Shown: positions 28,405-37,857, counted from the stretch's first letter. The stretch is 64,000 nt of DNA from Pseudomonadota bacterium (GCA_018242485.1 JAFEBV010000006.1:62001-126000), one strand, 5' to 3'. Numbers and translations: made by a program. Notes: a model not told the origin generated them from the letters alone.

Positions 28405-29721
28405 ATGACATTTTCCCAACACCAATTCCGCGCTCGCAACGGCGTCGTCGCTGGCGCGCTGTTGATAGCGGTTTCTTTTCCGGCGCACGCGCAGGAGCCC
28501 GCCTCGAAGTCGATCTGCGAACTGCCCGAATACCGCGGCACGGCCGACTACGCACGGTATTGTTCGTCGTCGAACAATGGTTCGCAGGTCGACGCCGAAA
28601 CGCGCGCGGAATGGCGTCGCATGGCCCAGGAGCAACGGGAGCGCGAATACGACGACGAGACCTGGTCGATCAACAAGGAAGGCGTGGACTGTTACAACCG
28701 CAACGATTACACCTGCGCGGCGGATCGATTCCGGCGGGCCATGCATCGCCTGCCGAAAGGCACGCAAGGCTATGACCGGGTCGCAGGCCACTATGCCCTC
28801 GCGCTGTCGGCGGCGGACAACCAGGCGGGCGTGGACTGCTACAACCGTGGCGACTATCGCTGCGCGGTACCGAACTTCGAACGGGCATTGTCCCGGCTGA
28901 AGCCCGATGGCGACGATGCGGCCGATTACGCCATCGTCGCCGACAGCCTCGCGAAGGCGAGGGCGGCGCTCGCCGACCAGCCCCGGCGGGAAAAAGAACA
29001 GGAACAGGCCCGGCTCAATGTGGCAGCTGACCAGCGGGTCGCGCAACATCTCGCACAACTGGCGGCACAGGCGCAGTCCGGCGATTTCGACGGCCACCGC
29101 GCGGGCGCCGACGCGACGGCGGGGCTCGATTTCGTGGATCCATCACGACCACCGCCAGCGCCTGCGATCCCGCAGCCTTCAACTCCGTCGCCGGCAATGC
29201 CGGTTCAGGCCAAGGTCGACATGAACGCGCCCGCGTGGAGCGATTCGCTGTTGGCGCTCGCGCCGGAGATGCTGCATTCGCCGGGCCTGGATGCCTATCG
29301 CAAGGGCCTCGGGTTGCTGCAGAGCACCCACTATCCCCACGACTGGCCGGCAGTGCGCGCGTGGTGGCAGGTCGCCTTGCAGAAGGATCCGCAGAATCGG
29401 TTCCTGCAGCGCGGCGTGGAGTTCGCCCTGTACATGGAGGCGCGAGGCCGTGCGCCGGCGTCGTCGGGCACCCTCGTCCTGCCGGAACCGGGAGACATCG
29501 AATTGCTGGGCATCCTGGATCAGCGACCCGTCACGAGCTTTCGTTTCGACGAGATCACGCCCGAGGAGTGGGAACGGCTCGATCACGTCGCCGAGCAGGC
29601 GTTGTTCGATCGGGTCATGAAGGAGTTCGATGACGCGATGTCGCAGAAGCAACTTATCGAGGCGGCGAAGGAGCTGGCGTCGCCATCTGCGCATGCGGAT
29701 TCCGGAGTTCCCCACAATTGA
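28405..29721 (+). CDS. Secreted Cys-repeat protein, third gene of the cluster
   Basis: This 438-residue product has a signal peptide (VVAGALLIAVSFPAHAQ) and two tandem Cys motifs, GVDCYNRNDYTCAADRFRRA and GVDCYNRGDYRCAVPNFERA, about 50 residues apart. A charged helical stretch (EQEQARLNVAADQRVAQHLA), a Pro-rich linker ([20 protein letters not shown]) and a C-terminal domain with AWWQVALQKDPQNRFLQRGV follow. It is not homologous at sight to the two upstream genes but follows in the same direction with a 55-base gap and GGGAGG before the ATG. Function unknown. The two Cys units look like short TPR/Sel1-like hairpins locked by disulfides. Confidence 0.82.
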   Translation: MTFSQHQFRARNGVVAGALLIAVSFPAHAQEPASKSICELPEYRGTADYARYCSSSNNGSQVDAETRAEWRRMAQEQREREYDDETWSINKEGVDCYNRNDYTCAADRFRRAMHRLPKGTQGYDRVAGHYALALSAADNQAGVDCYNRGDYRCAVPNFERALSRLKPDGDDAADYAIVADSLAKARAALADQPRREKEQEQARLNVAADQRVAQHLAQLAAQAQSGDFDGHRAGADATAGLDFVDPSRPPPAPAIPQPSTPSPAMPVQAKVDMNAPAWSDSLLALAPEMLHSPGLDAYRKGLGLLQSTHYPHDWPAVRAWWQVALQKDPQNRFLQRGVEFALYMEARGRAPASSGTLVLPEPGDIELLGILDQRPVTSFRFDEITPEEWERLDHVAEQALFDRVMKEFDDAMSQKQLIEAAKELASPSAHADSGVPHN

Positions 29722-29745
29722 GCATGGAACGGCAGCACGGCGCTT

Positions 29746-29776
29746 CCCGGATGCATCGCGCGTCAACGCATCCGGG
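29746..29776. terminator. Hairpin after the secreted-protein cluster
   Basis: CCCGGATGC (29746-29754) pairs with GCATCCGGG (29768-29776) across a 13-base loop, 25 bases after the last stop codon and between convergent genes. There is no U-tract, so factor-independent termination is doubtful. Confidence 0.35.
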
Positions 29777-29839
29777 ATGCGTTCGGAGCGATGGGAAAGT
29801 GCCGAAGACCGATTCGGGAGCGTACCCCGCGGATTGCCT

Positions 29840-30994
29840 CTAGCAGACCTTCTCGAGCCTCGCGATCGCCGCCTCCAGCGTCGCCTCGTTCTTGGCGAAA
29901 CAGAAGCGGATCAGGCGTTGCCCGGCAGGCGGCGTCTCGTAAAACGGCGCCAGCGGGATGCCGGTGACACCGTGCTCGACGGTCAACCAGCGTGCGAATT
30001 CAACGTCTGGCAGATCGCTGACCGCCGAATAATCGACGAGCTGGAAATATCCGCCCGGTACCGGCAGCGGCTTGAGCTTCGTGCGTTCCAGCAACGCGCG
30101 GAAGTGGTCGCGTTTGGGCTGGTAGAACGCGCCCAGTTGCTCGTGGTGTTCGGGATGCTGCTCGAGCATTTCGGCGAGCGCGGCCTGCGCCGGGGTGAAC
30201 GTGCAGAAGGTGTTGTACTGGTGCACCTTGCGGAACTCGGCGCTGAGCGCGCGCGGCGCGATGGCGTAGCCGACCTTCCAGCCGGTGCAGTGATAGGTTT
30301 TGCCGAAGCTGGAAATGACGAACGCACGTTCGGCCAGTTCGGGATGGCGCAGCACCGATTCGTGGCGCGCGCCGTCGTAGACGATGTGCTCGTACACCTC
30401 GTCGGACAGCAGCACGATGTCGGTACGGCGCAGGATGTCCGCCAGTGTCGCCATGTCCTGCGCGGACAACATCGCCCCGGAGGGATTGTGCGGCGAGTTG
30501 ATCATCAGCATCCGCGTGCGCGGGGTGATGGTGTCGCGCACGCGCTGCCAGTCCACGTGGAAATCGTGCGCATCCAGCGGCACGTGCACCGCGCGCGCGC
30601 CGGCCAGCTCGATGGCCGGCTCGTAGGAGTCGTAGCACGGGTCGAGCACGATCACTTCCTCGCCCGGATGCACCACCGCGAGCACGGCGTCGAAGATCGC
30701 CTCGCTGCCGCCGCTGGTGACGGTAATCTCGGCATCGGCGTCCACGTCGCGGCCGTAGATCTTTTTCGTCTTCGCGGCGATGGCCTGGCGCAACGCCGGC
30801 AGCCCGCTCATCGGCGAATACTGGTTGCGTCCCTCGCGCGCCGCACGTGCCAGCGCATCGACCAGCGGCGCGGGCGTGTCGAAATCGGGGAAACCCTGAC
30901 CGAGATTGACGGCTTTGTGTTCGGTCGCGAGCTGCGACATCACCGTGAAGATGGTGGTGCCGACCTTCGGCAGCTTGGTCTGGATCGGATTCAA
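29840..30994 (-). CDS. PLP-dependent aminotransferase (class I/II, YbdL-like)
   Basis: The 384-residue enzyme begins at a TTG at 30994, supported by GGAG 7-8 bases upstream and the family N-terminus (M)NPIQTKLPKVGTTIFTVMSQ. PLP-binding residues are N170 (NSPHNPSG), D198 and Y201 (SDEVYEH) and the Schiff-base lysine K232 (SSFGKTYHCTGWKVGY). It is closest to YbdL/methionine aminotransferases, which transaminate methionine and aromatic amino acids, but substrate cannot be settled from the sequence. Between it and fabH are only 50 bases; both are on the minus strand. Confidence 0.9.
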   Translation of the reverse strand: MNPIQTKLPKVGTTIFTVMSQLATEHKAVNLGQGFPDFDTPAPLVDALARAAREGRNQYSPMSGLPALRQAIAAKTKKIYGRDVDADAEITVTSGGSEAIFDAVLAVVHPGEEVIVLDPCYDSYEPAIELAGARAVHVPLDAHDFHVDWQRVRDTITPRTRMLMINSPHNPSGAMLSAQDMATLADILRRTDIVLLSDEVYEHIVYDGARHESVLRHPELAERAFVISSFGKTYHCTGWKVGYAIAPRALSAEFRKVHQYNTFCTFTPAQAALAEMLEQHPEHHEQLGAFYQPKRDHFRALLERTKLKPLPVPGGYFQLVDYSAVSDLPDVEFARWLTVEHGVTGIPLAPFYETPPAGQRLIRFCFAKNEATLEAAIARLEKVC

Positions 30995-31044
30995 GATGGC
31001 GCTCCGTGCACGATTCGGAATCGCGCAGTGTACGCGAGCGCGTT

Positions 31045-32034
31045 TCAGTACCGTAGCAGCGCCGAACCCCAGGTGAAGCCGCCGCCGAACACTTCCAGCA
31101 ACAGCAGTTGCCCGCGCTGCACCTTGCCCGAGCGCACCGCTTCGTCCAGCGCCAGCGGCACCGAACCCGAGGACGTGTTGCCGTGCCGATCCACAGTGAC
31201 GACCACGCGATCCATCGGCATGTTCAGGCGTTTGGCGGTGGCCTGGATGATGCGCAGGTTGGCCTGATGCGGGATCAGCCAATCGATCGCCGAGCGATCC
31301 AGCTCATTGGCGGAAAGCGCCTCTTCGACGACGGCGTCGAGCGTTTTCACCGCGACCTTGAACACTTCGTTGCCGGTCATCAGCACGCGCACGCCGGCGT
31401 TTTCCTCGTCGAGCTTGAAGCCCGCCGACACGCCCACCGGATTCCACAGCAGCTTCTGGTAAGCGCCATCGGCGTGCATGTGGGTGGAGATGATGCCGGT
31501 TTCCTCGTCGGCCTTCAGCACCACCGCGCCGGCGCCATCGCCGAACAGCACGCAGGTGCCGCGGTCGGACCAGTCGAGCATGCGCGTGAGCGTTTCCGCG
31601 CCGATCACCAACGCGGTTTTCACCGTGCCTGCACGGATGAACTGGTCGGCGATCGACAGCGCGTACAGAAAGCCCGAACACGCCGCATTCACGTCGAACG
31701 CCATGCAGCCGTTGGCACCGAGCTTGTGCTGCACGATGCAGGCGGTGGAGGGAAAAATCAGATCGGGCGTGGTGGTGCCGACGATCAGCAACTGCACCTC
31801 GGAGGCCGCCACGCCGGCGGCTTCCAGTGCGCGACGACCGGCCTCGAAAGCAAGGTCGCTGGTGGTTTGCCCTGCGCTGGCAACATGCCGCTGGTGGATG
31901 CCGGTGCGTTCGCGGATCCACTCGTCGCTGGTATCGACGCGCTTGGCGAGATCGTCGTTGCTCAGCACGGTTTCCGGCAGAAAGCTGCCGGTACCTGCAA
32001 TGCGCGCAAACACGCGCGGCGCGGGCTGCGTCAC
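31045..32034 (-). CDS. fabH: 3-oxoacyl-ACP synthase III
   Basis: KAS III starts fatty acid synthesis by condensing acetyl-CoA with malonyl-ACP. The 329-residue product from GTG 32034 (AGGAG six bases upstream) opens [20 protein letters not shown]. The catalytic cysteine is C119 in [13 protein letters not shown], with the His in [12 protein letters not shown] and the Asn in [18 protein letters not shown]. An adjacent GTG and an upstream ATG (32070) are less likely. It follows rpmF, the classic yceD-rpmF-fabH arrangement. Confidence 0.95.
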   Translation of the reverse strand: MTQPAPRVFARIAGTGSFLPETVLSNDDLAKRVDTSDEWIRERTGIHQRHVASAGQTTSDLAFEAGRRALEAAGVAASEVQLLIVGTTTPDLIFPSTACIVQHKLGANGCMAFDVNAACSGFLYALSIADQFIRAGTVKTALVIGAETLTRMLDWSDRGTCVLFGDGAGAVVLKADEETGIISTHMHADGAYQKLLWNPVGVSAGFKLDEENAGVRVLMTGNEVFKVAVKTLDAVVEEALSANELDRSAIDWLIPHQANLRIIQATAKRLNMPMDRVVVTVDRHGNTSSGSVPLALDEAVRSGKVQRGQLLLLEVFGGGFTWGSALLRY

Positions 32035-32110
32035 CACGTTCTCCTGTCCATGCGCGGGGTGTAGGCGCACCTCAAGCGCGCCGCCGATCGCGGGGCTGTC
32101 CGCGAACGGA

Positions 32111-32305
32111 TCACTCGTCGACTTCGACGGCGTCCTTCGGTGCGATCACCTGCTTGCCGCGGTAATAGCCATCCTTGGTGATGTGGTGGCGGATGTGGGT
32201 TTCGCCGCTGGTCTTGTCGGTCGAAAGCTGCTTGCTGGTCAGCGCGTCGTGCGCTTGGCGCATGCCTTTGCGTGACGGGGAGACGCGGGATTTCTGGACG
32301 GCCAT
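32111..32305 (-). CDS. rpmF: 50S ribosomal protein bL32
   Basis: This 64-residue basic ribosomal protein has the diagnostic start [20 protein letters not shown] and [17 protein letters not shown]. It lacks the CxxC...C zinc-ribbon cysteines found in some L32 versions, so it is the zinc-free form. It lies between yceD and fabH in the usual order. Confidence 0.97.
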   Translation of the reverse strand: MAVQKSRVSPSRKGMRQAHDALTSKQLSTDKTSGETHIRHHITKDGYYRGKQVIAPKDAVEVDE

Positions 32306-32337
32306 TGCTTGATTCTCCGGATGTTCCGAACAGCCGA

Positions 32338-32877
32338 TCAGGACTGCTCGCGTTGCTTGTTGCGATGAAAGTCCGCCAGCACGGCGAACGGGTTGTCTTG
32401 CTTCATTGTTGCCTGTTCGTTGCCGCGCCCGTCGTCGGTCGTGGCGCTCTGGATTGGCGCGCCGTCCGGGTCGATCGCCACCACCGGCAGGGCGAGGATC
32501 AATTCATCCTCGATCAGATCCAGCGGGCGAATCGCGCCCTCCGCATCGACGACGACAGCCTCGTAACCCTCCGGCAACGCGGCTTCCTGATGCTCGTCCG
32601 CCACCAGCGCCAGCGATTGATCCACCGTCACCGGCAACCAGAACCGCTGCAGGCTGCGCTGGCACAACAGGGGCAACCGCGTTTTCGCCTCGATCCGAAT
32701 CCGCGGCACATCCAGTGCGCCGCGATCGAACGACAGGACAAAACTGCAATCGCCCTCCGGCTGCTCCAGCGCCTCGCACAAGCGCGGCATGGAGGACAAC
32801 GGGATCACGCCTGCGAACGAACGCTGCGCCGCCAGCATGCGCCACGCATCCATGACATCGGGCAGGCTGGCAGACAT
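32338..32877 (-). CDS. yceD: YceD/DUF177 protein (23S rRNA accumulation)
   Basis: This 179-residue protein contains the DUF177 features [37 protein letters not shown] and the C-terminal [10 protein letters not shown]. YceD homologues are needed for 23S rRNA accumulation and are almost always immediately upstream of rpmF, as here (32 bases). The ATG at 32877 gives [20 protein letters not shown]; the longer frame upstream is not conserved-looking. Confidence 0.92.
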   Translation of the reverse strand: MSASLPDVMDAWRMLAAQRSFAGVIPLSSMPRLCEALEQPEGDCSFVLSFDRGALDVPRIRIEAKTRLPLLCQRSLQRFWLPVTVDQSLALVADEHQEAALPEGYEAVVVDAEGAIRPLDLIEDELILALPVVAIDPDGAPIQSATTDDGRGNEQATMKQDNPFAVLADFHRNKQREQS

Positions 32878-32990
32878 AAGCGCGAAATCATACGTGCTGG
32901 TTGCGTTGCGGTCAATGCGGATGCGGCTCTCCGTACTCCATCGGCCCTCGCGTTTGCAGCGCCGGTGCGTGCTGGTGCAGACTGCCGAAG

Positions 32991-33482
32991 ATGCCTTCGA
33001 CGTATGAGCTCGCCCTCCTGTTGGTCGCAGCCGTGATGATCCTCGGGATCGGCGTCTTGCTGTGGGTCGGCGCACGCAACCGCCGTCGCCAGCGCACCCT
33101 CACCCGCATCATGGATGATGCCGACGCGATGGAGCAGTTGCTGCACCGTACCCGCGACAAGATGGGGGCGATGGCGCACATGGTTGGGCGCGTGCCCTCT
33201 GACATCGCCGCCGATGCCCGCGCCTCGCTGGATACCGATGCGCGCGTGCAGGCCGGGCTACGCGACCTGCTTCAGCACCGCATGTGGTTGCAGCAACACG
33301 CCGACAGCGCCACGCAGGAATCGTTGGACGAAGCCGCCGCCGCACTGGCCAAGGCACGCGAGCGCATCGCCGCCGAACTGGCGAGGCTCGACGATGCCGG
33401 CGCGGAACTGGATTCGGCCACCGGCCCCGCGATCGCCGCCGCCGGGCGAGAACCTGCGAACCTGCGCCGTGGCGAGCAATGA
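32991..33482 (+). CDS. Single-pass membrane protein with coiled-coil tail
   Basis: This 163-residue protein has one N-terminal membrane helix (LALLLVAAVMILGIGVLLWV, about residues 7-26), a basic patch (GARNRRRQRTL), then an all-helical, Ala/Glu/Arg-rich cytoplasmic region (ALAKARERIAAELARLDDAG). No family is recognised. It lies divergent from yceD (113 bases between starts) and one base before the Maf gene, so it is probably cotranscribed with maf. Confidence 0.7.
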   Translation: MPSTYELALLLVAAVMILGIGVLLWVGARNRRRQRTLTRIMDDADAMEQLLHRTRDKMGAMAHMVGRVPSDIAADARASLDTDARVQAGLRDLLQHRMWLQQHADSATQESLDEAAAALAKARERIAAELARLDDAGAELDSATGPAIAAAGREPANLRRGEQ

Positions 33483-33483
33483 C

Positions 33484-34068
33484 GTGTCCTCGCCGCAGCT
33501 GATCCTCGCCTCCACTTCGAGCTACCGCCGGCAGTTGCTGGATCGACTCGGACTGCCCTACACGGTGGTCGCTCCGGGCGTGGATGAAGCACGCCGCCCC
33601 GATGAGAATCCAGCCGCGTTGAGCGAACGACTGGCCGACGCGAAAGCATGCGCCGTGGGGAGAGCGCATCCACAAGCGTGGGTGATCGGCTCGGATCAGG
33701 TCGCGGCCTGCGATGGCGCAATCTTCGGCAAGCCCGGTAACGTCGAGCGCGCCACAGACCAACTGCGCGCCGCATCCGCGCGCACTGTCGATTTTCATAC
33801 CTCGCTGTGCCTGCGCCACGCGGCGACGAATGCCACGCGGATCCATAGCGACCACACCCGCGTGCGTTTTCGCGCGCTCGACGAGGCCACCATCGAACGC
33901 TATTTGCTTGCCGAACAACCGTGGGACTGCGCCGGCAGTTTCAAGTCCGAGGGGCTGGGCATTGCCTTGTTCGAGTCGATTGCCAGCGAGGATCCCACCG
34001 CATTGATCGGCTTGCCGCTGATCGCGTTGGCGAGGATGCTGCGGCAGGTGGGGTTCGTGGTGCCGTGA
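33484..34068 (+). CDS. maf: Maf-family nucleotide pyrophosphatase (YceF type)
   Basis: Maf proteins hydrolyse non-canonical or modified NTPs; the YceF subgroup prefers m7GTP. The 194-residue product has PQLILASTSSYRRQLLDRLG, the catalytic Asp motif VIGSDQVAACDG and GSFKSEGLGIALFESI. I chose the GTG at 33484, one base after the previous stop with GGCGAG seven bases upstream. A GTG at 33469 would add five residues without a better site. YceF-type maf, fabH, rpmF and yceD are neighbours in many gammaproteobacteria, here with a new gene inserted and maf on the opposite strand. Confidence 0.9.
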   Translation: MSSPQLILASTSSYRRQLLDRLGLPYTVVAPGVDEARRPDENPAALSERLADAKACAVGRAHPQAWVIGSDQVAACDGAIFGKPGNVERATDQLRAASARTVDFHTSLCLRHAATNATRIHSDHTRVRFRALDEATIERYLLAEQPWDCAGSFKSEGLGIALFESIASEDPTALIGLPLIALARMLRQVGFVVP

Positions 34069-34200
34069 GATCACCGCAACACGCATGCAGACAGTCGAGC
34101 GCCTTCTGCTTGTCGCCCGGCCATCGATGATGCGCGCACCGATCGCGCATGGGCGGAGCGCCGCCGGCTCATGCTCCGGCGGGCTGGCACGCAACCGGAT

Positions 34201-35028
34201 TCACACCCGGCGCCCCGCCACCTGCACGATGCGCGGGACTTCGCCGGGCGGCACCAGCTCCAGCGCGGTCAGCGATCCGCCCCAGACGCAACCGGTGTCG
34301 ATGGCGTGGACGCCGCCGGCGAACATCAGGCCCAGCGTGGACCAATGGCCGCAGACGATGCGCAGCGTTCGCGGGGCCATGCCGGGCACGGCGAACCACG
34401 GGTACAGCCCCGGCGGTTGCGCACCCGGAGCGCCCTTGATGTCGAAGGCGATGCGCCCGTGCGGGGTGCAGTAACGCAGACGGGTGAACACGTTGATGAT
34501 CGCGCGGTCGCGCTCGATGCCCTTGAGCCTGGGCGACCACGCCGGCTTGTCGCCGTACATGTTGCGCAGCAGCTTGTCGCGCTCGGGGCCATGCAGGCGC
34601 GCTTCGACTTCGCGGGCGCGCCGTTCGGCAATCTCGATGGTCCACTTGGGCATCAGGCCGGCGTGGAGCATGCACCAGCCGGCCGTGCGATCCACGTACA
34701 CCAGGCCCAGCGATGCAAGCCAGCCCAGCAGCGCCTCGCGGTCGGGCGCGAACAGGATCGATTGCAGGTCGGGATTGACCTTGCGCTGGTCGGCCTCGCG
34801 GCGTTGCGCGATCGCCAGCAACGACAGGTCGTGATTGCCGAGCACCACCGTGCTGTGGATCGACAGCGAGTGGACGAGACGCAACGTTTCCAGCGATTGC
34901 CCGCCGCGGTTGACGAGGTCGCCGACGAACCACAGCCGGTCGCAGGCCGGGTCGAAGCGGATCTTGTCCAGCAGGCGCTGCGTGGCGTCGCAGCAGCCTT
35001 GCAGGTCGCCGATCGCCCAGGTGGTCAT
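34201..35028 (-). CDS. apaH: Symmetrical bis(5'-nucleosyl)-tetraphosphatase
   Basis: This 275-residue metallophosphatase cleaves Ap4A and can remove Np4 RNA caps. The motifs GDLQGC, FVGDLVNRG, LGNHD and MLHAGL are all present, together with the ApaH-specific C-terminus VCGHWSTLGLMFAGGVHAID. It lies 4 bases after apaG at the end of the lptD operon. A GC-rich hairpin about 34158-34182 (GCCGCCGG...CCGGCGGGC) beyond its stop may end the operon. Confidence 0.95.
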   Translation of the reverse strand: MTTWAIGDLQGCCDATQRLLDKIRFDPACDRLWFVGDLVNRGGQSLETLRLVHSLSIHSTVVLGNHDLSLLAIAQRREADQRKVNPDLQSILFAPDREALLGWLASLGLVYVDRTAGWCMLHAGLMPKWTIEIAERRAREVEARLHGPERDKLLRNMYGDKPAWSPRLKGIERDRAIINVFTRLRYCTPHGRIAFDIKGAPGAQPPGLYPWFAVPGMAPRTLRIVCGHWSTLGLMFAGGVHAIDTGCVWGGSLTALELVPPGEVPRIVQVAGRRV

Positions 35029-35032
35029 CGCA

Positions 35033-35413
35033 TCAGTGCAGCGTGCGCGGCACGGCGAGGGTAAAGGCCGGGATCGGCGCCTCGAAGCGGGTGCCGTCGT
35101 CGGCGAGCATGCCGTAGCTGCCCTGCATGGTGCCCACGCTGGTTTCCAGCACCGCGCCGGAGGTGTACTCGAAACGCTCGCCGGGGCGCAGCCAGGGCTG
35201 TTCGCCGACCACGCCGTCGCCGCGTACTTCCTCGGTACGGCCATTGGCGTCGGTGATGATCCAGTGGCGATCGAGCAGGCGCGCGGGCATGTTGCCGGTG
35301 TTGCGGATGCCGATGGTGTAGGCGAACACGTAACGATCCTCGCCCGGGCGCGATTGCTCGTCGAGGAAGCGCGTGGTGATTTCGATCTCGAAGGAATAGG
35401 TGGACTCGGTCAT
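35033..35413 (-). CDS. apaG: ApaG (Co2+/Mg2+ efflux-associated) protein
   Basis: This 126-residue single-domain beta-sandwich (DUF525) has [53 protein letters not shown] and [20 protein letters not shown]. Length and motifs are standard. Lies between rsmA and apaH with gaps of 9 and 4 bases, the conserved order. Confidence 0.95.
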   Translation of the reverse strand: MTESTYSFEIEITTRFLDEQSRPGEDRYVFAYTIGIRNTGNMPARLLDRHWIITDANGRTEEVRGDGVVGEQPWLRPGERFEYTSGAVLETSVGTMQGSYGMLADDGTRFEAPIPAFTLAVPRTLH

Positions 35414-35422
35414 GAGATCATT

Positions 35423-36250
35423 TTACGACATCGACGGCGACCGCTGGCGCGACAGGAAATTCGCCAGCGCGACGAAGCCGGCAACCTCGACCTGTTCTGC
35501 GCGCGCAGACGGCGACAAGCCGGCTGCAGCGATCGCTTCGGCGTCGCACACGTTGCCCAGTGCATTGCGCAGGGTTTTGCGGCGCTGGCCGAAGGCATCG
35601 CGCACGACGTTGGCAAACAGTCCGCGATCGTCGATGCCGATGGTTGCCGCTGGGCGTGGAATCAATCGCACGACCGCCGAGTCCACCTGCGGCGGCGGGC
35701 GGAACGCCGCCGGCGGCACGTCGAGCAGCGGCAGCACCTCGCAATACGCCTGCAGCATCACGCTCAGCCGCCCGTAGACCTTGCTGCCGGGTGTTGCGGC
35801 CATGCGATCCACCACTTCCTTCTGCAGCATGAAATGCATGTCGATGATGTGCGCGGCGTGGTCGAGTGCGTGGAACAGGATCGGCGAGGAGATGTTGTAA
35901 GGCAGGTTGCCGACCAGGCGCAGCCTGCCGTCACCGGCCAGTGCACTGAAATCCACGTTCAGTACGTCGGCCTGGATGATCGTGAGCGCGTGCTCGGGGC
36001 CGAGGGCGTGCAGCGGTGCGATCAGGTCGCGGTCGAGTTCGATCGCCGTCAACGCGCCGTGGCAGCGCAGCAGGGGCAGGGTCAGCGCGCCTTGACCGGG
36101 TCCGATCTCGACGAGGCGGTCGCCGGGGCGCGGATCGATCGCGCGCACGATGCGTTCGATGATCGCGTCATCGTGCAGGAAGTGCTGGCCGAAGTGCTTT
36201 TTGGGGTGCATTTTTCGCAACGCAGCCGGTCGTTTGGCGCTGGGGATCAT
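35423..36250 (-). CDS. rsmA: 16S rRNA dimethyladenosine transferase
   Basis: RsmA (KsgA) dimethylates A1518 and A1519 in 16S rRNA during 30S maturation. The 275-residue protein has KKHFGQHFLHDDAII, the SAM-binding LVEIGPGQGALTLPLL, IELDRDLI and the catalytic NLPYNISSPILFH. The start gives a slightly long N-terminus; an ATG at codon 14 (MHPKKHFGQHFL) is an equally good start. A membrane-protein gene separates it from pdxA, unlike E. coli. Confidence 0.95.
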   Translation of the reverse strand: MIPSAKRPAALRKMHPKKHFGQHFLHDDAIIERIVRAIDPRPGDRLVEIGPGQGALTLPLLRCHGALTAIELDRDLIAPLHALGPEHALTIIQADVLNVDFSALAGDGRLRLVGNLPYNISSPILFHALDHAAHIIDMHFMLQKEVVDRMAATPGSKVYGRLSVMLQAYCEVLPLLDVPPAAFRPPPQVDSAVVRLIPRPAATIGIDDRGLFANVVRDAFGQRRKTLRNALGNVCDAEAIAAAGLSPSARAEQVEVAGFVALANFLSRQRSPSMS

Positions 36251-36310
36251 GCCGAAGGGTTCATCGCGGCATGGCTGGTGCGCGTCGCGTGACCCGGTAC
36301 GTGGCGCGAG

Positions 36311-36859
36311 TCATCCATGCGGCCTGGAAGCCGGGAATGCGGCAGGCACGCGGGGAGGGTGCGCGATTGTTTTCGGCGAGGCCGGACTGGAGTTCGGATC
36401 GATCAGGATCGGCTGGGTGCCGGGCATGATCGTCGTGCGGATGCTGTACGGCAGATACAAGGAATACAAGCCCAACAGCGCGAGCAATGCCGCGCAAAAC
36501 ACCATCTGCAGGGCGCGCGCGCGCGCTGCATCGCCGCGCAGCACAAGGGTCGCTCCCCACACCCAGCCGCCCGGCGGCGGGTATTGCGCGGATCGTAAAA
36601 TGCGCTGCGCGTAGCGCCACGCGTACCACGCGACCGCGAGCAGGCCGATGCCGATCAGGTATGCCAGACCATACATGCGATGCAGCACGTCGTAAGCGTT
36701 GGCGTGCCGTTGCCAATAGCGGAACAACAGCCAGACCAGAAATGCGAAGGCCAGCGATGAGAATACCGCCAGTCTCAAGCGACGCGCTTGTTGCGGGTCG
36801 GCCCGCACGATCTCAGGTGGCTCGTCGGATCCTTGCGGTGGCGGGCGATCGTCGCTCAT
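36311..36859 (-). CDS. Three-helix membrane protein inserted in the lptD operon
   Basis: This 182-residue protein has a Pro-rich N-terminus (MSDDRPPPQGSDEPP), then three hydrophobic helices at about residues 30-47 (VFSSLAFAFLVWLLFRYW), 65-83 and 118-138, and a C-terminal Pro/Ser tail. No motif or family is recognised. It is in the same direction between pdxA and rsmA, 10 bases after pdxA (from the stop of pdxA's neighbour order) and 60 bases before rsmA. A role in the envelope is suggested only by the operon. Confidence 0.7.
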   Translation of the reverse strand: MSDDRPPPQGSDEPPEIVRADPQQARRLRLAVFSSLAFAFLVWLLFRYWQRHANAYDVLHRMYGLAYLIGIGLLAVAWYAWRYAQRILRSAQYPPPGGWVWGATLVLRGDAARARALQMVFCAALLALLGLYSLYLPYSIRTTIMPGTQPILIDPNSSPASPKTIAHPPRVPAAFPASRPHG

Positions 36860-36869
36860 CGCGGCAATC

Positions 36870-37856
36870 TCAGGCCTGCTGCTTCGAGGATGCCATGGCC
36901 GTCGCCACGGCGATGGCGTGGGCGAGGCTGGACGGATCGGCCAGCCCGCGACCGGCCAGATCCAGCGCGGTGCCGTGATCGACCGCCACGCGCGGGTAGG
37001 GCAGCCCCAGGGTGATGTTCACGGCGTCCTCGAATCCGGCGTGCTTGAGCACGGGCAGTCCTTGATCATGGTACATCGCCAGGACGGCGTCGTACTGATC
37101 GAGGATGCGCGGCAGAAAGGCGGTGTCGGCCGGGAGCGGGCCCAGCAGGCGCATGCCGCCGGCGCGCAGCGATTCGAGTACGGGGATGATGGTGTCGATT
37201 TCCTCGCGTCCCAGATAACCGCCTTCGCCGGCATGCGGATTCAGGCCCAGTACGGCGATGCGCGGTTGGCAGACATGGAAGCGTCGGCGCAGATCGGCGT
37301 CGAGGATGCGCAGGGTGCGCGCCAGACCGTCGCCGGTGATCGCATCGGCTACCGCGCGCAGCGGCAGGTGGGTCGTCGCCAGCGCCACCCGCAGCGGCCG
37401 CGCGCCGACGCTGGCGAGCATCATCACCACTTCGCAGCCGGCGTCGGCGGCGAGCAGTTCGGTGGTGCCGGTGTAGGCAATCCCGCCTGCGTTGATGCTG
37501 GCCTTGTGCACCGGGCCGGTAACCAGCGCGTCGGCAAGCTTGTCGCGGCAGCGCCGCGCGCCCAACTGCAGGGCGTCGATCACCGCGCGCGCATTGGCCG
37601 GGTCGGGTCGGCCGAAGGTCGTCGACGCCGCTTGCGGCACCGGCAGCACGGCCAATTCGCCGGGGCCTGCATCGGCATCGGCATCACGGATGCGCAACGG
37701 CAGAGCCAGCGCGTGCGCCGCGTGCAGCAGGGTGTCCGGGTCGGCCAGCACCAGCAGCCGCGCCGCGCATTCGCGCTGCGCGATGCGCACGCACAACTCC
37801 GGCCCCACGCCTGCCGGCTCACCCGGTACGAGGGCCAGCCGCGGGCGCATCGTCAC
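36870..37856 (-). CDS. pdxA: 4-hydroxythreonine-4-phosphate dehydrogenase
   Basis: PdxA oxidises 4-phosphohydroxy-L-threonine in pyridoxal 5'-phosphate biosynthesis. The 328-residue enzyme shows LALVPGEPAGVGPELCVRIA, VTGPVHKASINAGG, FTGTTELLA-like YTGTTELLAADAG, LGLNPHAGEGGYLGREEIDT and AMYHDQGLPVLKHAGFEDAV with metal-binding His residues. It starts one base after the surA stop, indicating coupled expression. Confidence 0.95.
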   Translation of the reverse strand: MTMRPRLALVPGEPAGVGPELCVRIAQRECAARLLVLADPDTLLHAAHALALPLRIRDADADAGPGELAVLPVPQAASTTFGRPDPANARAVIDALQLGARRCRDKLADALVTGPVHKASINAGGIAYTGTTELLAADAGCEVVMMLASVGARPLRVALATTHLPLRAVADAITGDGLARTLRILDADLRRRFHVCQPRIAVLGLNPHAGEGGYLGREEIDTIIPVLESLRAGGMRLLGPLPADTAFLPRILDQYDAVLAMYHDQGLPVLKHAGFEDAVNITLGLPYPRVAVDHGTALDLAGRGLADPSSLAHAIAVATAMASSKQQA

Positions 37857-37857
37857 A

